In this document: positions 39,903-51,530 of the stretch, one piece after another
Layout: the number at the start of each line of letters is the position of its first letter
How positions within the stretch are numbered: position 1 is the first letter of the stretch
Assembly: GCF_003597395.2 (NCBI RefSeq)
Contig: NC_133776.1
Coordinates: 36,929,097-36,993,096, forward strand
Origin: Chelonoidis abingdonii
Taxonomy: Eukaryota > Chordata > Testudines > Testudinidae
Direction of reading: 5' to 3'
Length of the DNA stretch: 64,000 nucleotides
Made by a program: the position numbers and the translations under genes
Notes under the pieces: model-generated
What the model saw: only the letters and a program-made list of their open reading frames with translations
What the model was told of the DNA's origin: nothing
The model's database searches: none

Positions 39903-41068
39903 CCTTGGATTTTTCCAGGACCAGGCCCTTACTACATAATTCTGAAGTTCCTGTTTCAGTGTAGCTGGGTCTATTAAAAATAAATAAGTATAAGCAAGGC
40001 ACAAGCAGGTATGAGACAGGACTTTTATCATCAATCAGTTATGCCCCAAAACTATACAAGTCTGACCTTGTTTCTAGTCTTTGCATAATTTACTCATATT
40101 AATAAAACATTTTAAAATTCTTTATGTATCATTTAATCTTTATACAAATACTCTGAGAGCTAAAATAAACCATGGCTAACGAGTTTACATCACGCACATT
40201 TTATCTGTTTATTGCTAATGCAATCAGTAATGAAGAGTGAGTCCTGCAAAAGCACACAGCAAAGGGGAAAGACGCTGAACTCAGTCACAGAAGAAACAGG
40301 TTAGATATAAAGCATTGTCTCGCCTGTCGTTTCAACCCATCAATTTATAGCAAGTGAGTTTTAGGTTTTAAAATAGAAAGAGTTACTGTGGGAAAGACAT
40401 CAGAAAATAAGCACTCAGACTGTAATGGAAAACTTTGGCAGGAGGCCATTATAGAAGTGCAAAGATCTCCAAGAGCTTGGTAAATAGGCTTGAACAATTT
40501 AAATTGGTAAATGTTGATTTCACTGTACACACACAAATCTATGAAAAAATGTCATCAATAATCAAAATTTACAGATTGGCAAAGAAAGAAAAATGCACTT
40601 TAAGAATTTAGAGTAAAAGTCCAGTGGTTCAGACTAACGAATTAGGCTGGTTACAAAGGAACTAGTGAAAGGATATTTACTTTGTGCGTTTTGACATGTG
40701 ATGGTGACAATTTGTGTTTTAATGGCTTATAAAACTTTAAAGACCATATATGCTGAGATTTAAAGTTAAACAATTGTTTGACCCACCCCCATAATTTCCT
40801 GCAACTGTAAAAATTTAAGTTGATAAAACTTCAAAAAAGTGTTTTCAAATAAACATTCATATTATCTGTCATAAATATAAAAAATAAAAATCAAATTCTG
40901 CCAAGCCTATTTATAAATTTTAATGACTTATGCCTTATGATTAATCTTATGAAGTAGGTTAGTAACTATTAATCACATTTTCAAGATACAGAAGCAGCAT
41001 GGAGAAGCTACACTACATTCTCAGAAGTGTCCACTCATTTTGCGTGCCAAACTTGAGACCAATAGGAA
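39903..41068. other. Intronic AT-rich DNA, nothing recognised
   Basis: No exon or named element is seen. The last part (about 41010-41068, 'tctcagaagtgtccactcat') resembles the end of an old palindromic repeat. Confidence 0.4.
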
Positions 41069-41196
41069 AAGGCAGTGGATTGGCAATTGGAAGAACTGGA
41101 CTCTGTCACTGACCATGAGGCGCGAGCTAGCCACTTTAGCTTTTCCTCCACCCACTCTTTGTGTGCCTTGTCTACTTAGATTGCAAGTGCTTAGAG
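41069..41196 (+). mobile_element. SINE, truncated by a hAT element
   Basis: 'gactctgtcactgaccatga' and 'tgtctacttagattgcaagt' follow the middle and tail of the turtle SINE. The tail stops at 'cttagag', exactly where the hAT terminus CAGGGGTGAGCAAACT begins. Confidence 0.65.
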
Positions 41197-41838
41197 CAGG
41201 GGTGAGCAAACTACAGCCCGTGGGCCGGATCCAGGCTGTCAGGACTTTGGATCCGGCCCATGCGATTGCCACCTCTGTGGCACCGCAGGCAGCTCCTAGA
41301 AGTGGCTGGAATCACATCCCTGCAGCCCCTGGGGAATAGGGGGAAGAGGGCTCCATGTGCTACCCTTGCCTGCAAGCAACGCCACCTGCAGCTCCAACTG
41401 GCCAGGAATGGGGAACCGCGGCCAATGGGAGCTTCAGGGGAGGTACCTGCAGGCGAGGGCAGTGCACGGAGCCCTCTGCCTCCCTCCCCCAGGGGCCACA
41501 GGGACATGGTGCTGGCTGCTTCCGGGAGCTGCTCAGTGTGGGGTCAGGGCAGGTGCCTGGCCCCAGTGCGCACTGCTGCCAACCTGGAGCTGCTCCAGGT
41601 AAGTGGAGCCGAGCTGGAGCCTACACCCCAAACCTCTCCTGCACCCTGGACCCTAGCCTCTCGCCCTGAGCCCCCTCCCATACTCTGCACCCTTCCCTGC
41701 ACCCCAACCCTCTGCCCTGAGCCCTCTGCTGCACCCCGCAACCCTCCTGCACCCCACACTCCAACCCCCTGTCCACCTGCTGCACCCCAACCCCCTGCCC
41801 CAGCCCTACATTCATGGCCCTGCATGCAATTTCCCCTT
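41197..41838. mobile_element. GC-rich hAT-type non-autonomous element, 3' truncated
   Basis: It starts CAGGGGTGAGCAAACTACAG, with 'cccgtgggccggatccaggc', 'ggccaatgggagcttcaggg' and, near its end, 'ggccctgcatgcaatttccc'. I recognise a high-copy reptile element whose intact right end has 'gtttgctcacccctg'; that end is missing. The C-rich part 41625-41810 is an imperfect 'ctgcaccccaaccctctgcc' repeat. The 223-codon frame and its companions here are not genes. Confidence 0.85.
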
Positions 41839-42452
41839 GCAGTCCTGGGCTTTAGCCAGAAAACCAGCCTACCTTACGCCCCAAGAACACTAAAACTAGG
41901 TGTTTGGGTAAAAAACCTCCGATTACGGTGAAGGGGAAATTCAACTGGCAATTACTGTATTTTTTAACTACATGCCTAGCCAATTTTCAAGAACGAACTG
42001 CAGCAATTTGTTTGGTTTAGGAAAATATCAAGTCATCATCTGTTCAGTATATTAATGTAATGATTGCATGCAGCAGGAGGCTCAAATATCACAGGGACGT
42101 CCCAGAGAGAATAGTCCACTGCTCTTTCTTGTTTCTAGCTTTGATTTTATTCTCATCTCTTCTGTTGTCCTTTTTTTGACTCCCCTCTGTTCTTTTCAAA
42201 TAGTGTTTCACATTTGTTCACCTGAGTTTATCACTTTAGGAAGAAGGGATGGGAAAGAGGCGCCTCAGGGGAAGTAGAGGGAATCGCTGGGCCTAGAGGG
42301 AGATGCAGCTAGGGCACTGTTTGTACTTGGTCGAATGTACTGGAGTTGGGTCCAAGGAATTAGAGGATGGATCAGTTTGGGGAAAGGAAGGAATGGAGAA
42401 AAGAGGATGGAACAGAAAAAATTCCTGGTGAATCCTGGCCCCACTGAGGTCT
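41839..42452. other. Intronic DNA, nothing recognised
   Basis: Small open frames at 42068-42277 and 42335-42586 have no splice context or domain. No repeat is named. Confidence 0.35.
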
Positions 42453-42460
42453 ATCTAAAG

Positions 42461-42793
42461 CAATGGTTCTTCACCTTTCCCAACTACTGTATCCCTTTCA
42501 GGAGTATGAAGCTGAGCCCACTACCCAGGCCCCACAAGCCTGAGCCCCACCACTCAGGGTTGAAGCCTGAACTGGTCACGGGCTGAAGCATGTGACTTAG
42601 TTTCTCGGGGCCCCTTGTGGCATGGGGCCCCAGGCCACTGCCCTGCTTGCCACCCCATAATGCCGGCCCTGCACTTGCGACCCCCCTAAATACATCCTGT
42701 GACCTTGAGAAACATTGATCCAGATAAGTTGATGTACCCTGGAAGATCTTTGTGTACGCCAGGGGTACATGTACCTCAGGTTGGGAGCCACTG
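42461..42793. mobile_element. hAT-type MITE with TSD
   Basis: It starts CAATGGTTCTTCACCTTTCC and ends GGTTGGGAGCCACTG. The flanks ATCTAAAG (42453-42460) and ATCTAAGG (42794-42801) match at 7 of 8. The 333-bp interior contains 'cttgcgacccccctaaatac' and 'gtacgccaggggtacatgta', typical of a turtle element related to the one at 26784. Confidence 0.88.
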
Positions 42794-42849
42794 ATCTAAG
42801 GTATTTCTACAGCCCACATGACCATAGTATCAGAACACTTCCCACACTA

Positions 42850-43012
42850 ATATATTTATCTTCCCAACAACCCTGTGAAGAAGGGAAGTGCTATTATCCC
42901 CATTTTACAGAATGGGACCTGAGGCACTGAGAAGCTAAGTGACCTAAGTCACACAGGAAGTCTACAGCATAGCAAGGGTTGGACTCAGGTTTCCCAACAA
43001 CTCAGGTATCAC
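42850..43012 (-). mobile_element. MIR-like SINE, antisense
   Basis: 'ccccattttacagaatggga', 'cctgaggcactgagaagcta', 'agtcacacaggaagtctaca' and 'gcaagggttggactcaggtt' are the complement of the MIR core and B box. Confidence 0.75.
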
Positions 43013-44927
43013 CCTACCCATAGGGTCAGCCTTCTTCTCTGGCAAAGTTCCTGGTGAATTCAGCTAGGCCAGGATTTCACCCTTGTAATTCAGCTATGTA
43101 TCTGAACACTTGCCTCTCAAGCCATGATGAGCCACTTTAATTTAGCAGAATGCTGTTGACATTACAAATCCAAAATAGAATTCACTACCATTTGACACGA
43201 TTGACAATGGCAGTCTCTCAGGAAAGGCCAAGCCTAAGAGCATAAAAGGGGCCTGCAATGAGGTCTCACATTGAAGTGCAAGGGCAGAATGTGCTTTTGG
43301 CTTATCTGCAGCTATCTAGTCATCCTATCCCTTTTCATCTTTCTAGGTTCTCCAGCACATGCCAAATCAGGCAGGAAGAGGGCAGTGAGACACATACTCT
43401 AATGATAAACATACACACATACATACCCCTCAAAGTGACATAGTCCAAGCACAGTAAAATCTAGTATGTAATGTTGGAGTGTTCGGTACTTTTGTCGTGA
43501 TGAGAGAAACGTATGGTAAAGGATGGACTAATACATTGAGACTGAACTGGTACACTTTTCATCATTATTACACAAACATGTGCCCAAATTGGGAGACGGG
43601 CTGTTAAGGGTTGGGGGTGAGGGGAACCAAAGCAGGAGGCTGAGGCTTACTTGGTTTTGCAGAGTTGGGGATGGGGAATATGGTAAGCATGCTAAGGTGC
43701 TGCCTGGAAAAAACCATACTTGCTGCACTGCAGATGAACGGAAGCAGAGGAACCTGCACACACTAATACTACTAAATATTTACACCTAGCTTGAAACTGG
43801 TCCAAAAAAGCAATTATGGAGTATTGTGTTGGCTGAAAATGTGACCCTATTAAAATTGGATCACTGACACAATATAGTTTGTCAATGCACAGTTAATGAT
43901 AGTATCGACAGTACATTTTAATGCAGACAGTTTGATGTTCTGTATTACAGCAATGCATAACATTCTAGGTTTTGGTGGTATGACTATCTTGCGATAAGAC
44001 TCTTTCATTGAAATTACATTGGATTGAAAGCAGTGACTATTATTTCAATGAGCCCATTACATTTCGGTAGAGAAGAATTCACCTGTAAATTTACAGGGAG
44101 AGAAGGGGAAGCTCTTGGTATGAAACTTTGGGCCTAATATCAGTCTAACATTAGTATCACCATCATTCATGGAGGAATTAGACAGCGGAGATGAATGAAC
44201 TGATTTTTCATAAAGTATCAATCTTTGAAAACTCCAACTAAGCCCTTTTTGAAGTTTGAGAAATTTAGGATAATTCCCTATTTATCTTAAGTACTTTTAT
44301 GGCCTCCTTTACCATAGTATCTGAGTGCCTCAAAATCTTGGAATATTTATCCTCAAACTAGGGAATTGAAAAAGGGTCTCAGGTTGGCACCTTAACTACT
44401 GATCATCCTTTCCTCTGCCCTTGTCACTTTTCATTTGTACTCACTTCTGCACTTACTGGTTCTAACAAAGTCTGGAAGTGGAAATGAGTGTTAGATCCTT
44501 ATAAAAAAAGCTAGATTTACAATAATGCATTTCTGACTAATTATTCTTTATGCTTCTGGTTTAATCTTAGACATGTCTTACCCACAATAAAGAAAAACTG
44601 TTACTGTATTGTGAGATTTTTTCAGCCTAGTTTGGGTATAACTGAATGAAAAACTTGACTAAAGACTCTTATTGTGTGCCCGTGGAAGCTGATTTTCAAA
44701 CATTAAATATGTTAAAAGGTTTCATTCCACACTGAGGACTATGGGCCAGATTCTCTACTGGGACCTGGTCCCTTTACATCACAAATGGACCTAAATCTGT
44801 CCATAAGCAGCCAGCAAGAAATTCCCTTAGTAGGGGGGAATTCTGCGCTGACAAAGGCAGTACCTGTCCCAGATGCCCACCTCTAGTGGTAGAAGCATGT
44901 TCCTATCCTCCACTGGCATAGAGTCCA
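43013..44927. other. Intronic DNA, nothing recognised
   Basis: No exon, RNA gene or named repeat was seen. The end (about 44740-44790, 'gggccagattctctactggg') is the terminus wording of the old palindromic repeat class. Confidence 0.4.
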
Positions 44928-44930
44928 TTA

Positions 44931-45464
44931 GAGTATGTCTACAGTGCAATGCCCTGGGTTTGTAGAACTCAAGTTAGCCAGACCCTGGGTCTTGGTTTGA
45001 GCATCTACACTCATCTGTAATCTTAGGTCAGGAATTGTTGAACCCTGGTCCCAACCTTGAGTTCTGGTGTCTACACTATATTATGTGGGCCTGAGTCCAA
45101 CCATTCATATCCCAGCCTTCCTAGTGGCCTCTCAAAATGTGACTGTTGTAGCCCTTTGTTCATGGGGCAATGTTGGAAAACTTGACTGTCCACCAATCTT
45201 GACCATCCAGGGGACAAAGAAAGTTATTCCATGGGATTGTGGGATACTATTGGCAAACTCCAAGAGCATGAGTCCAGTGGGGCTACATCTCCACTGCAAA
45301 GCAATACAGCTTGAATCCTGGGTCCCAGCTTGGACCCACTCCCAGAGGGTCCTGGGACCCTTGGTCTGAACTCTGGATTAGCATTATTTGTGGGTAGATG
45401 GAAAGGGGATTAGGCTTGAGCCTGAGTTTGGACCCTGGGTTTACACTGCAGTGTAGACATACTT
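44931..45464. mobile_element. Inverted-repeat DNA element (Harbinger-like?)
   Basis: The left end GAGTATGTCTACAGTGCAAT and right end ACACTGCAGTGTAGACATAC are inverted repeats that continue into 'ccctgggttt' and its complement. TTA stands on both sides (44928-44930, 45465-45467), consistent with a 3-bp TWA duplication of PIF/Harbinger elements; this assignment is inference. It is 534 bp, with internal complementary words ('gcatctacactcat', 'ggtgtctacacta'). Confidence 0.7.
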
Positions 45465-45467
45465 TTA

Positions 45468-47825
45468 GAAACCCTATGCCAGCGTGCAAATTAGATCAGT
45501 CCCTTAATTGCTCTAAGTCTTATTGAGACTGGGACATGGGCTGATGCAGACCTTCTGTCAAGATCAGGGAGCTGGAAGCAGCTCTCTCATGTCCCCCATC
45601 TCCCCAGTACAGCTTGGCTGCAACAGAGAACAGGATCCTAAGGGTCCAATCTTATGGCCCTTTCAAAGGCAAAGCTCACATTGACATAAATAAGAATGTT
45701 ACCTATGAAAATACTGCAAGAAAGATCTCTAAGCCCCTGAAGCACACAGACCTTGGAATTAAACTCATGCAACCAGGCGGAGTAAAAATGTTATAAAAAT
45801 CACTACCATAAAGCTTGTTTTTAAAACTGTGTTCTAAAAAAGCAGCTCAAGTGAATTGTGGAGGAAATGGGATGCAATCTGATGACAGAGTTGCTAAAGG
45901 AAATGGGTGTTCAGTGCAAATGGGTGTTTTGAGACCATGAATACTTTGCTGTGACTATGCAACTATGTTAAAGACCTGGGAATAAAAAGCTATTTTCCAA
46001 TGCCATCTGCTCTTCTCTGCTTGTACCCCCTACTATGCTATTATGCAGTTCTACAGTTAAGCCAGTGCTTCTGGGAATGTTGTTACAGCATGGCAAGAGA
46101 AATGGTATTTTCTAAGGCCTGGATCCAAACCCCACTGGAGTCAATGGGACTCTTTTCATCAGGCTACAAATTAGCAACAGTGTAGGCAGGAAAACGTTTG
46201 CCCTCCCTGTGGACTTGATGGCAATCTCAGTGTTTAAACAGACCAGAACTTTCGCCAGTTTTGATATGTATATAAATAGCAAACTTGCTATGCTTGCTTC
46301 TCCGTATGCGTACCTGGAATACTGAAATGATTATACATTTTTTGGGACAGAATTGCTATAGCAACTAGATGTAGGAAACAGCCACAAAGTTTTGGTTAGG
46401 ATACATTTGAATCTAGGATTTTGGTTAGGCACGTTACAGAGATAGTGGCCAGCATGCAGTTTGATCCACATCTGGATCAAAGATGTCCTAGAGTTCACTT
46501 ATGCATGTATCCTGTGTTTTGGTGAACCAAGTCCATCTCTATTAATGATCTGATAAATACATAAAAACTCCCATGAACTAAAGTGGAGTTAGATTTAGAA
46601 CAAGATCTGCCAAAATGGCTGTGATTCAAAAGAGTTGGCTCTTATCAACTGATAGGATGCCATGATATCTGAGATACCGTATATAACATGCCTTTGTTTA
46701 GAACAGGGAAATAATGCTAGTATGACAGATACCTTGGTGTGGTAACAGTTGACTTTTAAGTGGCACACTTCAGTCCTCCATATTACTCTCATGTACAGTT
46801 GGTGGCTTTGAAAAGCAGAAACCTCCCCCTCCACTATTTTAATGTACTGAGCTGATCTGGTGAGTTGAGTCTAACACATGTAAACTAGAACAATGCCCGC
46901 TTTAGAATATTTCAGTTATTGTTATTTCCCCAGATTCCAATTTGCAGCTCTTATTTATTTTTGAGACAAAGCCTGAGAACTTGTATCCCTGCTCAGATCA
47001 AATTGCAGGTGGTTATTGTGGACAACCACACACTGTAAATGTCATTGTACATATAAATCAATAAAGATGTGTTTTATGTATTTCTCTGTTTGATTCCTGT
47101 GCACTATAATGTTTACAAGGTGGTCAAAGTCAGATAAATCATTACTATCTATGGCAGGAGTAAATGTCTGATCATTAAGTCGGAAGGCTGTGTTTTTTCC
47201 TCAGAACGTGTGGGGGGCAAGTTATGTTAATAGAATTGCTAAGGACAAATATAAATTGATAGGGGCATCAACACCTCTAGTATATTCCCCAGTGTGAGTT
47301 CATTCATATAAACAATGTCATAGAAAGTCCTGGATGAAGTTGACATTTACTTTTGTCTTATGTTCTCCTTATAAGTGTATTTAATTATAAAAGAAAATTT
47401 TCCCAAAACTTTGCTTTCATCAGTTTTAAATCTTTGTAAAAGAAGCTAATGATGAAAGGGCTGATCCTGCAAGTGCTTATGCACCTGAGCAAAGTGTTTT
47501 CAGAACTGGGCCCTTCCCATGATTGTGTGTGCTCATACATCTCAAAGTGAATAAGATATTTAGAGAAGTCAATCTGACAAGTCATTGGATTTGAATATAC
47601 ATTTAGAATGTTGAGGGGGAACGTCTGAGAACATAAAAGAGCCATATTTAAACACTACTATTTTCTTAACAAAAACGTTACTAATATGAGCTATTGCTGC
47701 TGCCTGTACTGAGGGCAAAGTTACTTCCTTAAGGCACATGTAAAATGTTACTTAGCTGCTTATGCTCTCAGAGGACCACGTATCTTATAGGTTTAACAAC
47801 GCCCTCGGCTGTTTACCATAACAAT
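45468..47825. other. Intronic DNA, mostly nothing recognised
   Basis: 46110-46165 ('ccccactggagtcaatggga') and 47455-47520 ('gctgatcctgcaagtgctta') are short dispersed-palindrome relics. The remaining sequence carries no exon or named element. Confidence 0.4.
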
Positions 47826-48178
47826 ATCACATGGCAGCGAGTTCCACAGATTAACTATGTTACAACTAGATACTATTTTTAATATATTTGTTTTGAATGT
47901 GCTGGTTTATATTATAAGGAAGGGCAAACAGGACAACCCAGAAAGCTTCCTGTATCCCATTAATCAAATTTGCTTGGAAAGGAGAAGAGTCACAGGGAAT
48001 ATGATTGTTCCTCTATTATATTTCCTTTTACTCTTCTTTCCAAACTAAGTAGTCCTTGTCATTTTAGTTTCCCCATACATGGCTGTCAACAAATTGTCTT
48101 AACTATTCTTCCAATGAACTGCATAGCACTTTCTAAATATCTGCTTACAGAAATAAATTGAGGCACAATAAGCCATTT
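47826..48178 (-). mobile_element. CR1 LINE fragment, antisense
   Basis: 'ggcagcgagttccacagatt' is the usual CR1 antisense landmark ('gagttccacag...'). Further decayed wording includes 'cctctattatatttcctttt' and 'cttctttccaaactaagtag'. It is an old copy. The two overlapping plus-strand open frames are chance. Confidence 0.7.
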
Positions 48179-48294
48179 TGACATCTCGGATGAATAATAA
48201 ATGGTTTTAAAACTACCTAAATATTGATTTAATGTCTAAAAAAAAATAGCTCTTTTGGGTAGTTCAATAAGTGATTTAAAATACTTACTAAATA

Positions 48295-48482
48295 CATGTC
48301 TACCTCGATATAATGCTGTCCTCGGGAGCCAAAAAATCTTACCGTATTATAGGTGAAACCACATTATATTGAACTTGATTTGATATACTGGAGCGTGCAG
48401 CCCCACCACCCTGGAGCGCTGCTTTACCGTGTTATATCCGAATTCGTGTTATATCGGGTGGCGTTATATCGGGATAAAGGTG
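48295..48482. mobile_element. Tc1/mariner-type MITE
   Basis: The ends CATGTCTACCTCGATATAA and (complement) CACCTTTATCCCGATATAA are inverted, flanked by TA (48293-48294, 48483-48484). The interior has 'gtcctcgggagccaaaaaat' and 'cttaccgtattataggtgaa', a very common reptile MITE. It is 188 bp and well preserved. Confidence 0.9.
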
Positions 48483-48484
48483 TA

Positions 48485-50662
48485 TGTCTTTACTCTATAG
48501 ACCAAACTGGAAAGAATTCATTCCAGTGTCTTAAGTAACACATATTTTGCACATTTTATAACTTAAAAATCTTCCCTGGAAAGTAAAAAAAAATATTCAG
48601 TGATTTGTTACATATTTATTACTAAACAATGCCAACCCTGCAAACCGGTAAATTCAGGCTGAGGCTCCTTTCCAAAACTTGTACTATGAAGCTCCCTTTC
48701 CTTTTCCTCCCTGAGGTAAACTCTCCCTGACTGAAATCCTGGCACCACTGAAGTCAATGGGAGCTTTGCCTTTGACTTCAGTGTGGCAGGGATGTCACTC
48801 CTTGAATTAAAAGACAATGTTGGTTTCCAGTCAGGGCTTCCTTTACTTCTGTCAATTTAGACCAAACTCTTGCCAACAACATGGTCTTCCTCACCAGTGG
48901 AAAAGAAATTGGGTATGACAATTGATATGGTAACACTGTTTAATCTTGTTAAGCAAAGGTATTATCCAAAGAACTTCAGAGCATTCATATTATTGCTATG
49001 TAGGCAAGATAAGAGAGAAGGTCAAGTTGGCACTCAGACAGAAAAGCTGAGATTATTCTATGTTGGCTGCCTTTAGTGAGGTTTCTGTAGCTTTACACTT
49101 TTCTGCCATTATTTTCTGAATATTTCTTAAATATCTAAGAATTCTACCCATATGCCAAGACAGTAGCCATTTTGTTTAGTGTGACTACAACCTGTACAAG
49201 AGGAGAGACACACTGTGCGCTCTCTTTGTGACTCTACTTTTATTCTGTCTTGCTACGCTGTTTCCAAAGCCAATGATTTTATCATATCTCATGATATTCA
49301 GTGTTTTTCTTAAAGCCCCAGCTTCTGCAGACACATTATTTCCTGAGAATCTCAGCTTTCATTTTTTAGAGAAGGAAATTTCTATTTCTCATGCTGATGG
49401 AAGAAAGTTTGAAAGTGTGTCCTAAGTGCACCCTAAAAGTTCTGAAAAACAGGAGGCAAAGAGTGAGCCCAAAGATTTGTATTGCTTTTAAAAATATCAT
49501 TTTAAGCCAATCATTTTGGGGAGCCTAACTCGATTTCTGACGCATGGGGGGTAGCAATACTGTTGCTATATTTTTCTTAAGCTAAAATAAATGTAGTTTG
49601 AGATGTAAGTGTATATTCTCATTTTTTTATGAGGGAGCACAACACACACGAGTGCAAGTAGACTCTGTAGCATCCCAATATTCTGCCTCCCTTCTACTAT
49701 CCCTCCAACAGACTCGCCGATGCAGTAATAATTTTTGAGTGGTGGGGAGGAGGGAACCTAAAGGTCCAGATATAGCCCATCCTCTCTCTGAGGGAGAAGT
49801 TGTGAAGTCCTGGCAGTAGGGAAAAGTGGTCACAGCAGGAAAGCAGTCCAAGGGAAATGGGCTTTTCCACCAGAAAGTGGAAAAGCCAAGACTACTTCTT
49901 CCCAAAGGTACTGACCTGCCCCACATTCCAGCAACCAGAAAACTTCCTTTCTCTGTAACATAGTAGTTCCTATTATAACTAGTGGCCTAGCAGTAGCCTC
50001 AATTAATTGACTAGACTCCCAGGTGTTAAATACTTACATATTAGCCTTTATCCTAAGGGTAAAATAACATGCACAGAACATTTGAGATTTTTTCAGCTTA
50101 AGAGGTGGAGATACAGCTGCATGATCTCCACTCAGATAAGATATGTGATTAAATCCCTGCATACTGCACTACAGACCTTACGGTTTTTTAAATCAATTTT
50201 AAAATTTAAATTATGATTCAGAAGTCACAAACATGGATGTTAATGACATTCTGACAGCAGATTTTCATATAAGATTACTGCTAAAAGCCTACAGAGAACA
50301 CAGAAAGAGTAAGCATGCTGAAACGGCACAATGATAGGGAATATACCAGCAAACAGGCAAGCAGGGTGGAGGGGGGAGAGTCACCATGACAAAGAGACTA
50401 GATTTAGAATGTCCAGATCAGAAACAAGACAAAACCCAAAACATGCTGAAGGTTTTAATAGTACTCCCTCTTTACTGGATAGGTTTTTGCACTTGATTTC
50501 TTCAGAAAAGTGCTGAATGTACTCTTTGCTTATATAGGATGCTTTTAGCAACAACAACAAAATAAATGAACAAACAGAGGGCATGCCACTATGAATTTGT
50601 GTGCTTCTTGAATAAGCCTCTTCAAACTGTGCTAATGAGTAGGCAATACTGAAGGGTAATAT
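48485..50662. other. Intronic DNA with one strong hairpin
   Basis: 48738-48757 (CCTGGCACCACTGAAGTCAA) pairs with 48772-48790 (TTGACTTCAGTGTGGCAGG) over a 14-nt loop; it belongs to the dispersed core family. The rest, including the GC-richer patch 49630-49925, is unclassified. Confidence 0.45.
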
Positions 50663-50895
50663 CAGGGCTGGCTCCAGGTACCAGCTAAAGAAGCAGGTGC
50701 TTGGGGTGGCCAATGCTATTGGGGCAGCACGTCCAGGTCTTCGGCGGCGAGTCCCTCGGTCTCTCTCTCTTCCTCTGCCACCAAAGAGGAAGAGTGAGAG
50801 TGAAGGACCCGCCGCCGACTAGTAGAGCTGTGTGATTGTTCTATCGCGCTTTTTTTTTTCTGCTTGAGGTGGCAGAAAACCTGGAGCCGGGCCGG
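50663..50895. mobile_element. GC-rich MITE, 'ctggagccgg' family, with TSD
   Basis: It starts CAGGGCTGGCTCCAGG and ends CCTGGAGCCGGGCCGG, 13 of 16 complementary. The flanks GGTAATAT (50655-50662) and GGTAATGT (50896-50903) match at 7 of 8. The interior 'gaagcaggtgcttggggtgg', 'ggtcttcggcggcgagtccc' and 'ttctgcttgaggtggcagaa' is a turtle element I recognise. Confidence 0.88.
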
Positions 50896-51061
50896 GGTAA
50901 TGTGACTAGACTTATATTTCCCCAAACCAGAAGAATCAAGATGGTAAAAGCGACTACAATAGGTGAACAGTGTTTAGACATTCACTCTAGACCCAGATGG
51001 AAAGGAAAGCACATATTTGTCCAGGATGGTCATCTTGTTAAAGCTCCTGGTCAAGAGTAAG

Positions 51062-51126
51062 GAGTTTCGTGTTACACTACTGTTCTACCAGAGTCTTCCT
51101 GGGTGACTTTGGGCAAGTCACAGGTC
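51062..51126 (+). repeat. SINE/MIR core fragment
   Basis: Only 'gggtgactttgggcaagtca' and nearby words match the SINE core. Both ends are lost. Confidence 0.4.
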
Positions 51127-51396
51127 CAAATCTCAAATTGCGGCTCATTGGTACTCAGTGTATTGAGGGGAGGGCAATCACCAAAGGGTGCTCTTTGCAT
51201 GCACACTTACCTTGATTCTGGGACTGGTTCTGGTACAAATTCAAGCAGCTTTAGGGTGCAATATTAGAGAATGTTCACAGACAGCAAATGTTGAACTCCT
51301 AAATAGGAATATTTACACTGGACACCTAGCACCAAGAGTCATGCTCATCCAGGCAAAGAGAAAATAGATCAACCATGTAACCTGATTCTAGTCACA

Positions 51397-51530
51397 ATTA
51401 TTATTAAATAATTTCTATTGTAAAACACTTACAGACCCCAAACAGGGATCAGGGACTCATTGTACTAGGCTCTGTCAAACAAATACTACCTACAGTTCCA
51501 GTCTCCAAGAGCTCACAGTCCACAAAGACT
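51397..51530 (-). mobile_element. SINE, 3' part, antisense
   Basis: 'attattattaaataatttct', 'ccaaacagggatcagggact', 'cattgtactaggctctgtca' and 'agtctccaagagctcacagt' are the complement of the common turtle SINE tail. Confidence 0.8.

Noticed and set aside
41260..41931. 223-codon plus-strand open frame with overlapping companions
   Set aside because: It lies in a GC-rich hAT-type repeat with a C-rich 'ctgcacccc' array. The peptide is low-complexity Pro/Ala/Ser, and frames are open on both strands at once.
47062..47085. AATAAA in 'atcaataaagatgtg' as a transcript end
   Set aside because: The hexamer is common in AT-rich intron DNA and no upstream gene or frame supports a transcript ending here.
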